8,260 nucleotides of DNA, taken from positions 1 through 8,260 of the forward strand of contig JAFLUV010000106.1 of the NCBI GenBank assembly GCA_022508635.1. The letters run 5' to 3'. The DNA is from Prevotellaceae bacterium (lineage in GTDB: Bacteria; Bacteroidota; Bacteroidia; Bacteroidales; Bacteroidaceae). Positions 1 through 5,328 of this stretch are shown one piece after another; position 1 is the stretch's first letter; the number at the start of each line of letters is the position of its first letter. The notes below the pieces were generated by a model. It ran no database searches and was not told the origin of the DNA. It saw only the letters and a list, made by a program, of their open reading frames with translations. The position numbers and the translations under genes are program-made.

Positions 1-174
1 TCGACTCTCAAAACTTGACTTTACCCCCGTTCTATACATACACGAATAATAAAGTCAAATTGAGGGGAAAGAAAAGAAATTCGGCCGAATATGCAAAAAT
101 AGGCCTATAGTTATATAGATGAAAAGTGTGGCAAAACACAAAAAGGTATATTAGATATCTCCTCTTTTTAACTT
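1..174. other. AT-rich non-coding region with short palindromes
   Basis: No convincing coding frame is visible here. The stretch lies downstream of the leftward reductase gene and runs off the left edge. It contains a 9-bp perfect inverted repeat (TTGACTTTA at 15-23, TAAAGTCAA at 50-58, 26-bp spacer), a 12-bp perfect palindrome ATTCGGCCGAAT at 79-90, a 10-bp palindrome ATAGGCCTAT at 99-108 and an 8-bp palindrome AGATATCT at 153-160. None has the stem-plus-T-run form of a strong intrinsic terminator for the leftward genes. Function unknown. Confidence 0.6.
79..108. repeat. Two adjacent perfect palindromes
   Basis: ATTCGGCCGAAT (79-90, 12 bp) and ATAGGCCTAT (99-108, 10 bp) are each perfectly self-complementary and share a GGCC core. 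Their centres are 19 bp apart, close to two helical turns, which would suit a pair of dimeric regulators on one DNA face. That reading is inference; the sites may instead be chance in AT-rich spacer. They could also act on a gene to the left, outside the window. Confidence 0.4.
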
Positions 175-876
175 CTATTCTAATTTCCAGCCATTATCAC
201 CATGGTAAATCATCTGATGGGTCATGCCGCCATCGATGCAGATGTTCTCACCTGTAATGAATCCAGCTTTGTCGGAACAGAGAAAAAGTACCATATTCGC
301 AATATCCAAGGGATTACCCACACGACCTACAGGTTGTTGCATTGCATCAGATCCTTCATAGATGGTATAGTCGGTGTCTATCCAGCCTGGTGAAATGGAA
401 TTGACGCGAACCTTGCCTGCCAGACTGACGGCAAGGGCATGAGTCAGAGCGGCAATACCTCCTTTGGCAGCCGTATAGCTTTCTGTCTGGGGTTGGCTCA
501 TGCGGTCGCGCGAGGAGGAGATATTCACAATAGCGGCTCCATCTGAGAAATGGGAAGCAAATAGCTTGGCGAGGTAGAACGGAGCCGTGACTCCAACGCT
601 CATGGCATATTGGAACTCCTCATAGCTGCAAGTGCCAATACCTTTCATCAGCGGCAAGGCATTGTTGATGAGATAGTCCACATAACCATATTCCGCAATC
701 ACTTTTTTTGCAAAACGCTCTAATACCTGCTTATCGGCAAGGTTTCCCACGAAGTGGTTGCCTTCTTGCTTGTCTATCACACAAACATTTGCTCCTGACT
801 TCTGGAACTCTTCGGCGATGCAACGTCCTATCCCCTGTGCGCCTCCAGTCACTACAGCGACCTTGTGCTCAAACAT
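175..876 (-). CDS. SDR family NAD(P)-dependent oxidoreductase
   Basis: Classical short-chain dehydrogenase/reductase, 233 aa from the chosen start, within the usual length of about 230-260. The Rossmann glycine motif TGGAQGIG is at residues 10-17 and the NNA motif at 71-73. The catalytic set is Ser121, Tyr134 and Lys138 (YTAAK). An Asp at residue 35, at the end of the second strand, suggests NAD(H) rather than NADP(H). The C-terminal ITGENICIDGG block is typical of the family. The substrate cannot be told from sequence; annotations such as 3-oxoacyl-ACP reductase would be guesses. An upstream ATG at 903 would add nine residues and overlap the acetyltransferase gene by 11 bp. I prefer the ATG at 876 because SDR proteins begin just before the first beta strand (MFEHKVAVVTGG). 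It is the last gene of the leftward cluster, probably co-transcribed with the acetyltransferase. Confidence 0.9.
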   Translation of the reverse strand: MFEHKVAVVTGGAQGIGRCIAEEFQKSGANVCVIDKQEGNHFVGNLADKQVLERFAKKVIAEYGYVDYLINNALPLMKGIGTCSYEEFQYAMSVGVTAPFYLAKLFASHFSDGAAIVNISSSRDRMSQPQTESYTAAKGGIAALTHALAVSLAGKVRVNSISPGWIDTDYTIYEGSDAMQQPVGRVGNPLDIANMVLFLCSDKAGFITGENICIDGGMTHQMIYHGDNGWKLE

Positions 877-892
877 TTTCACCGTCCAGTCC

Positions 893-1465
893 CTACTTTG
901 CATCTATTTTCTTCAGCACCTTTGCAGGAATACCGCCGACGACAGTGTTAGCCGGGACATCCTTTGTCACCACTGCTCCAGCGGCAACGACAGATCCGTC
1001 GCCAATTGTTACACCCGACAAGATGGTGGCATTGGCTCCTATCCATACATTTTTCCCGATATGAATCGGGGCATGAAGCATGCTCTGCCGTTTTGCCGGG
1101 TCAAGGTCGTGATTAAGTGTGGCAAGAACGACATTGTGACCAATGAGTGCGCCCTCGTCAATGGTGATGCCACCCTGGTCTTGAAACTTGCACCCCATGT
1201 TGATGAACACATTCTCGCCAATGACGGTATTCTTTCCGCAGTCGGTATGGAATGGTGGGAACAACCCCACAGATTTAGGCACTTCTCGTCCGAACAATTG
1301 CTCCAATAGCGTATGCAATTCTTCCGGCGTATGGTATTTCCCATTTATTTCTGCCGTAATCCTCAATGCCTCCTGTGAAAGTTGGTGAAACATCATGTGC
1401 ACATCCGAAAAGCCAACAACAGGCTTGCCAGTTGCCATATAGTCACGAAATTCCTGTATAGTCAT
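893..1465 (-). CDS. Maltose/galactoside-type sugar O-acetyltransferase (hexapeptide repeat)
   Basis: 190-aa acyltransferase of the left-handed beta-helix (LbH, hexapeptide repeat) class that moves acetyl from acetyl-CoA to a sugar hydroxyl. Residues 1-70 form a helical N-terminal part like the maltose acetyltransferase cap. From about residue 78 to 175 there are imperfect hexapeptides with Ile/Val at every sixth place (for example VIGENV, LIGHNV, HIGKNV, TIGDGS), then the closing block GGIPAKVLKKI. His119 in the loop ATLNHDLDP lines up with the catalytic histidine of the Maa/LacA family. The protein is cytoplasmic, with no signal peptide. An AGGAA sits right before the ATG, the best Shine-Dalgarno-like match in this cluster. 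It starts 43 bp after the membrane-protein gene and is followed at once by the reductase. True acceptor unknown; related enzymes also act in surface polysaccharide and nodulation-factor synthesis. Confidence 0.9.
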   Translation of the reverse strand: MTIQEFRDYMATGKPVVGFSDVHMMFHQLSQEALRITAEINGKYHTPEELHTLLEQLFGREVPKSVGLFPPFHTDCGKNTVIGENVFINMGCKFQDQGGITIDEGALIGHNVVLATLNHDLDPAKRQSMLHAPIHIGKNVWIGANATILSGVTIGDGSVVAAGAVVTKDVPANTVVGGIPAKVLKKIDAK

Positions 1466-1508
1466 TTCCTTCTTGAAAAAATATAGTCAGCTAATTTCCT
1501 TTTGATAC

Positions 1509-1871
1509 TTATTCCTTTAGCTCTTGTGGTATGCGGATGCTTGTATAGAGTTCCAGTATGCATCCGACCGTCAGGGCGACGATCCACTCCCTTCGGCGGC
1601 AGGGTCCCCATTCATGCAGTTGCATACTCATCATTACCAGAGCCAAGACAAAGCAGCAACAGGCTAAGAGCTGCTGGCGGCGAAGGCGTATCAAGGTGAT
1701 ATCGCGACCCAGATATTCTGTTCGCACCTGCATGAGGCAAAACATGAGAGTGCCGATACCATAGACAAAAAGGCTTATCGTGGGATGTATGATATATGCA
1801 GCCGCACCGGCTATCATCAGTATGGCTCCGCAGCGGAAGCAGAGATTCTCCAGTGTAGTCAACGTTTTCAT
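1509..1871 (-). CDS. Conserved hypothetical four-helix membrane protein
   Basis: 120-aa protein with four likely membrane helices at about residues 13-28, 32-48, 66-83 and 95-110. The loop between helices 2 and 3 (residues 50-67) holds several arginines (IRLRRQQ), so by the positive-inside rule it should face the cytoplasm with both termini also inside. The C-terminus ends ELYTSIRIPQELKE, which from memory resembles a family found beside the division gene in other Bacteroidales. I do not know a function. Its ATG overlaps the upstream FtsB-like stop codon by one base (TAATG), a sign of translational coupling, so a membrane or envelope role tied to the divisome is possible but is inference. Three adjacent cysteines at residues 71-73 lie within helix 3. 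No catalytic motif is seen. Confidence 0.8.
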   Translation of the reverse strand: MKTLTTLENLCFRCGAILMIAGAAAYIIHPTISLFVYGIGTLMFCLMQVRTEYLGRDITLIRLRRQQLLACCCFVLALVMMSMQLHEWGPCRRREWIVALTVGCILELYTSIRIPQELKE

Positions 1872-2209
1872 TATTCGTTCAACTCTAAGTCGTTGACTAT
1901 TTCTTCTTCTGGTTCACCTGCAATGACAAACACATCCTCGTCCGCACGCTTCATGTGATAGCGTTCACGTGCTATCTTCTCTACGGCCTTCGGATTGTCC
2001 TCCAGGTCGCAAATCTTCTTGTCTGCCTCGTTATACTGTTGCTTGTAATTGTCAATCTCGCGCTGGAGTATGTCAATGCGCACGCGACGGGGATGACGGT
2101 TCAGGAAGCTATCCTGATCCACAACGCCCACGATTAAGGCAATGATGATTGTCGTAATCAAGTATTTGTGCTTGCGCATGAAAAGCCAAGCATAGTGCAT
2201 TTTACTCAT
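1871..2209 (-). CDS. Septum formation initiator, FtsB/DivIC family
   Basis: 112-aa single-pass inner-membrane division protein. A short basic cytoplasmic N-terminus (residues 1-16, ending in RKHKY) leads into one membrane helix at about 17-31. A periplasmic charged coiled-coil follows at about 42-70. The conserved DivIC block lies at about 72-96 (NPKAVEKIARERYHMKRADE), then an acidic tail GEPEEEIVNDLELNE. In other bacteria FtsB/DivIC pairs with FtsL and FtsQ/DivIB to switch on septal peptidoglycan synthesis. Length is usual for the family. The ATG at 2209 is kept because the MSKxxxxW...RKHKYL start resembles homologues; ATG codons four and eleven residues in are alternatives. A TAACTTTG box on the minus strand at 2226-2233 is the likely promoter, leaving a leader of roughly ten bases. 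First gene of the leftward cluster. Confidence 0.88.
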   Translation of the reverse strand: MSKMHYAWLFMRKHKYLITTIIIALIVGVVDQDSFLNRHPRRVRIDILQREIDNYKQQYNEADKKICDLEDNPKAVEKIARERYHMKRADEDVFVIAGEPEEEIVNDLELNE

Positions 2210-2225
2210 TTTATGTATTTTTGTG

Positions 2226-2233
2226 CAAAGTTA
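2226..2233 (-). promoter_or_regulatory. Bacteroidetes-type -7 box for the ftsB-like cluster
   Basis: Read on the minus strand the bases are TAACTTTG, a full match to the Bacteroidetes primary-sigma -7 consensus TAnnTTTG. Transcription would start near 2219-2221, about ten bases before the ATG at 2209. I see no good TTTG -33 box at the usual 19-21 bp upstream, so the call rests on the -7 element and its position. Confidence 0.5.
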
Positions 2234-2258
2234 ATGAAAAATCTTTTCACCATGTATG

Positions 2259-2285
2259 TTTGCCAAGAAAAAAAGTGTATATTTG
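2259..2285 (+). promoter_or_regulatory. Putative dnaX promoter (TTTG / TATATTTG)
   Basis: TATATTTG at 2278-2285 fits the Bacteroidetes -7 consensus TAnnTTTG exactly. A TTTG at 2259-2262 could be the -33 box, but the gap is only 15 bp instead of about 20. The expected start of transcription is near 2290-2292, some 13-15 bases before the ATG at 2305. This supports 2305 rather than an in-frame ATG at 2221 as the dnaX start. Confidence 0.5.
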
Positions 2286-2304
2286 CGGAAAATATACGAA
2301 AATC

Positions 2305-4044
2305 ATGGAAGAATACATTGTTTCGGCACTCAAATATCGTCCACTTACTTTTGACTCTGTAGTCGGGCAGCGTTCGTTGACCACGACGTTGAAGAATGCT
2401 ATCAGTTCAGGCAAGCTGGCTCATGCCTACCTCTTCTGCGGTCCTCGCGGTGTGGGTAAGACCACCTGTGCCCGCATCTTTGCCAAAGCTATCAACTGCC
2501 TCAGTCCGCAGGACGGTGGCGATGCTTGCGGCAAGTGCGAGAGCTGTCTTTCCTTCGATCAGCAGCGATCTATGAACATCCATGAGCTGGATGCAGCCAG
2601 CAACAACTCTGTCGAGGACATCCGCGAGCTTTGCAAACAGGTACTCATCCCGCCTCAGGTGGGTCGTTACAAGGTGTTCATCATTGACGAGGTGCACATG
2701 CTTTCCAGTGCCGCTTTCAATGCTTTCCTCAAGACTTTAGAGGAGCCGCCTTCTTACGTTATCTTCATCCTTGCTACCACCGAGAAACACAAGATTCTGC
2801 CCACCATCCTTAGTCGATGCCAGGTTTATGACTTCCAGCGTATGACTACACAAAACACGGTGGATCATCTTATGTATGTAGCCAGGAAGGAAGGATACAA
2901 CGCCGAACCTGAGGCACTTTCCCTCATTGCAGAAAAAGCCGATGGCGGTATGCGTGATGCACTCTCCATCTTCGACCAGATGGTCAGCTTCTCTGGTGGC
3001 GATCTTACTTATGAAAAGGTCTGCCAAAACTTGAACGTGCTGAGTCAAGAGTATTACTTCCGTCTGGTGGATTATTTCCTTGATTCCCGAGTGCCGGATT
3101 GTATGCTTCTCCTTAACGAAGTGCTACAGAAGGGTTTCGACGGCAATAACTTTGTGGCTGGTCTTGCCACCCATCTGCGCAATTTGCTTGTCAGCCGCGA
3201 TGCGGTGACGCTCCCTCTTTTGGAGATGAGCGAGCGGATGCGTGTACGCTATCAGGAACAGGCGCAGCGTTGTCCGGTTCGTTTTATATATAAATGTCTG
3301 AAGCTTGCGAACGATTGCGACCAGGCATATCGCATCAGCCGTAACAAACGTTTGCAGGTTGAGATTTGCCTCATCCAGTGTGCGCAGGTTGAGGCAACAC
3401 AGAAAACAGCAGGCCAACAGCAAGCGTCCGACCAGATGGCTATCCAAGCATCCGTGCAGACGGTTGCTGATACAACGGCGCAGACGGTTTCGCCCCCGCA
3501 GCAGGCAGAGAAGCAGGCGATGCCTGCAACCCCAGAGACTCTTCCTGTGGCTTCTGCCCCTCAGTCTGCTGAAGATGGAAAGAAAAAACTTCCCAAGGTT
3601 ACATTCAAGCATTTCGGTACAGGAAAGAAAGAAGAGGAGGTGCAGCAAAAACAACCCGTCGAGGAGATGGAACACCTTGCCGAGCCGATTAATGATGAGA
3701 AACTTACAGAGGCGTGGTATGCATTCATCGGATCTCTTCCGCACGAGAGTGTTGCGCTTTCCCTACGCTTCAAGGGCTTGCTACCGACCGTGAAGGACGA
3801 CAACACTGCCGTTGTCTCTGTCAGCAATCCGCAGGTGAAGCAGACAGTAGAAAGTCAGATGCCTCAAATCCTTGATATTATGCGAAGGACGCTTCGTAAC
3901 AGCGAATTTCGCCTTGAGACGCAGCTCACGGAGATGCAGGAAGTGGTCAAGACCTATAGTGCCCCTGAGATGCTTAAGGCCATGCAGGAGCTGAATCCCG
4001 ATGTGGGCGAGATGGTCAGTCGCTTGCAGCTTGTGTTTGACTGA
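2305..4044 (+). CDS. dnaX: DNA polymerase III subunit gamma/tau
   Basis: Clamp-loader ATPase, 579 aa, that loads the sliding clamp and links polymerase cores in the replisome. The AAA+ domain shows Walker A GPRGVGKT (46-53), a four-cysteine zinc module (C65, C75, C78, C81), Walker B IIDEVH (126-131), sensor-1 ATTE (157-160) and the arginine-finger SRC motif (170-172). The collar domain (domain III) runs to about 360. Residues 364-464 are a Gln/Pro/Ala-rich, then Lys/Glu-rich linker. Residues 465-579 are a tau-type C-terminal domain. The frame is open upstream to 2221, but the ATG at 2305 gives the usual start (SALKYRPLTFDSVVGQ) and follows a -7 box lying inside the longer frame. I see no clear -1 slippery heptamer; an A6 run at 3583-3588 sits in the linker but in the wrong phase. 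A short gamma form is therefore not supported. Confidence 0.97.
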   Translation: MEEYIVSALKYRPLTFDSVVGQRSLTTTLKNAISSGKLAHAYLFCGPRGVGKTTCARIFAKAINCLSPQDGGDACGKCESCLSFDQQRSMNIHELDAASNNSVEDIRELCKQVLIPPQVGRYKVFIIDEVHMLSSAAFNAFLKTLEEPPSYVIFILATTEKHKILPTILSRCQVYDFQRMTTQNTVDHLMYVARKEGYNAEPEALSLIAEKADGGMRDALSIFDQMVSFSGGDLTYEKVCQNLNVLSQEYYFRLVDYFLDSRVPDCMLLLNEVLQKGFDGNNFVAGLATHLRNLLVSRDAVTLPLLEMSERMRVRYQEQAQRCPVRFIYKCLKLANDCDQAYRISRNKRLQVEICLIQCAQVEATQKTAGQQQASDQMAIQASVQTVADTTAQTVSPPQQAEKQAMPATPETLPVASAPQSAEDGKKKLPKVTFKHFGTGKKEEEVQQKQPVEEMEHLAEPINDEKLTEAWYAFIGSLPHESVALSLRFKGLLPTVKDDNTAVVSVSNPQVKQTVESQMPQILDIMRRTLRNSEFRLETQLTEMQEVVKTYSAPEMLKAMQELNPDVGEMVSRLQLVFD

Positions 4045-4091
4045 GTTGTATGACAGAAATGTACGCCTTTAGCATTTTTAAGCCTGAGGAA

Positions 4092-4123
4092 TTTGTGTAT
4101 TAGGGATTTTTTTCATATTTTTG
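4092..4123 (+). promoter_or_regulatory. Promoter of the MORN-repeat gene (TTTG-N20-TATTTTTG)
   Basis: TTTG at 4092-4095 is followed after exactly 20 bp by TATTTTTG at 4116-4123, matching the Bacteroidetes -33/-7 consensus (TTTG, TAnnTTTG) with ideal spacing. It lies in the 103-bp gap after dnaX. Transcription would start around 4128-4130, about 20 bases before the ATG at 4148. It may also drive glgB, which has no equally good promoter of its own. Confidence 0.7.
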
Positions 4124-4147
4124 CGGAGAAAATCAAGTCAACGAAAG

Positions 4148-5269
4148 ATGCGTCGTGCATTAACTATATATGTTATTTTATGTTTCTCTACGTGCTGCCT
4201 CCTGGCTCAGCAGGTGAAAATTGGCAACTATGCCTTTCCTGGCGGAGGGGAGTACCAGGGGGAGATGCTTCGCGGAAAGCCTTACGGACAAGGCAAGACC
4301 ACCTATCCCAATGGAGATTACCACGAAGGTGAATATGTCAAGGGGAAGCGGCAGGGTAGGGGGACCTACCAGTTTGCTGACGGGGAGAAGTACGAGGGCG
4401 AGTGGTATCAAGACCAGCAGCACGGTGAAGGAGTCTATTATTTTGCGAACAATAACCGCTACGAAGGCCTCTGGTTCCGCGACTACCAGCAGGGAGAGGG
4501 TACTATGTACTACTACAATGGCGACACTTATGTCGGCGGGTGGATTCAGGACAAGCGTGACGGCGAGGGGCGTTATACCTTTGCCCAAAACGGTGCCTAC
4601 TATGAAGGGCACTGGAAGAATGACATGAAGGACGGTCACGGGGTGTTTGACTGGAAGGACGGCAATCGCTATGAGGGCAACTGGCGCGAAAACAAAAAAT
4701 CAGGGAAGGGGACTTTCACCTATGCCACCGGCGACTCTTATACCGGCGACTGGAGCAACGACCAGCAGCACGGCAGGGGCATCTTTGTCTTCCACGATGG
4801 CAACCGCTATGAGGGGCAGTACGTTCACGGGCAACGCACGGGCGAGGGTATCTACCTTTTTGCCAATGGCGACAAGTACGTAGGTCACTTTGCCAATGGC
4901 GAGCAGGAAGGGACGGGCACCTTCACCTGGCACACGGGAGCCTTCTACACAGGCCAGTGGCATCACAACAAACAGCACGGCACGGGCAAGTATCGCTGGG
5001 CTAACGGCGATGAGTATGACGGCGGCTGGGTCGACGGACTTCTCGACGGCGAGGGTGTCCTGCGTCAAGCCGACGGCGTCAAGTTCAAGGGAACGTTCCG
5101 TCAGGGACTCAAGGAGGGCAAGGGTATCCTTGAGGATGCTGACGGTATTCGATATGAAGGCAATTTCAGTGCAGATAAAAAGAACGGCGAATTCATTGAG
5201 AAGGACAAGGACGGCGTGCTTCTGCGCAAAGTGACATACAAGGACGGCATCCCCGTCAATAATCCTTAA
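4148..5269 (+). CDS. Secreted MORN-repeat protein
   Basis: 373-aa protein consisting of a signal peptide and a MORN array. Residues 1-20 (basic MRR, hydrophobic core, CCLLA) look like a Sec signal peptide cut before QQVKIGNY. Residues 34-356 hold 14 tandem MORN repeats of 23 residues with the pattern YxGxWxxxxxxGxGxYxxxxG; repeat 5 has one extra residue and repeats 13-14 are degenerate. A 17-residue tail (357-373) follows. MORN arrays fold as a long beta-hairpin ribbon and serve as scaffolds or lipid- or protein-binding surfaces in known cases. No catalytic domain is present, so no activity can be given. It probably acts in the periplasm or at the outer membrane; the cysteines at 16-17 are not in a clear lipobox. 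A TTG at 4121 would extend the frame but lies within the promoter. It has its own promoter and ends 59 bp before glgB. Confidence 0.85.
   Translation: MRRALTIYVILCFSTCCLLAQQVKIGNYAFPGGGEYQGEMLRGKPYGQGKTTYPNGDYHEGEYVKGKRQGRGTYQFADGEKYEGEWYQDQQHGEGVYYFANNNRYEGLWFRDYQQGEGTMYYYNGDTYVGGWIQDKRDGEGRYTFAQNGAYYEGHWKNDMKDGHGVFDWKDGNRYEGNWRENKKSGKGTFTYATGDSYTGDWSNDQQHGRGIFVFHDGNRYEGQYVHGQRTGEGIYLFANGDKYVGHFANGEQEGTGTFTWHTGAFYTGQWHHNKQHGTGKYRWANGDEYDGGWVDGLLDGEGVLRQADGVKFKGTFRQGLKEGKGILEDADGIRYEGNFSADKKNGEFIEKDKDGVLLRKVTYKDGIPVNNP
4247..5215 (+). repeat. 14 tandem MORN-coding repeats (69-bp period)
   Basis: The coding sequence repeats with a 69-bp unit, one MORN motif each, with a single 72-bp unit (repeat 5). 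Repeats are well diverged in DNA although residues Tyr-Gly-Trp and Gly-x-Gly are kept, which indicates an old array under protein-level selection rather than a recent expansion. Confidence 0.85.
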
Positions 5270-5279
5270 TCATACTCCT

Positions 5280-5307
5280 TTTGAGATAATAATAACCTTT
5301 GAGATAA
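5280..5307. repeat. Direct repeat TTTGAGATAA x2 upstream of glgB
   Basis: The 10-mer TTTGAGATAA occurs at 5280-5289 and again at 5298-5307, an 18-bp period, in the 59-bp gap before glgB. The second copy ends 21 bp before the ATG. It could be a tandem operator or simply part of an A/T-rich leader. No good TTTG-N20-TAnnTTTG promoter is seen in this gap, so glgB may depend on the promoter of the MORN gene. Confidence 0.45.
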
Positions 5308-5328
5308 GTAACAAAACACATATATAAT

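Noticed and set aside
125..142. GTGT/ACAC hairpin with nearby T's as terminator of the leftward cluster
   Set aside because: The stem is only 4 bp and would be too weak for intrinsic termination.
1476..1486. TATATTTT (minus strand) as an internal promoter before the acetyltransferase
   Set aside because: One mismatch to the -7 consensus and no -33 TTTG at suitable spacing; the A/T-rich gap makes chance matches likely.
2221..2304. 28-codon N-terminal extension of dnaX from an in-frame ATG
   Set aside because: It covers the probable -7 box at 2278-2285, has no similarity to DnaX, and the ATG at 2305 gives the usual family start.
3583..3588. A6 run in dnaX as a programmed frameshift site for a gamma subunit
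   Set aside because: The zero-frame codons are AAG AAA AAA CTT, so no X_XXY_YYZ heptamer is in phase, and six A's are fewer than the eight or more usually linked with transcriptional slippage.
4121..4147. TTG start extending the MORN protein by nine residues
   Set aside because: The TTG is part of the -7 promoter box, and the ATG at 4148 gives a normal signal peptide.
4178..5068. Low-complexity frames on both strands inside the MORN gene
   Set aside because: They are periodic shadows of the 69-bp repeats, with no start context or domain.
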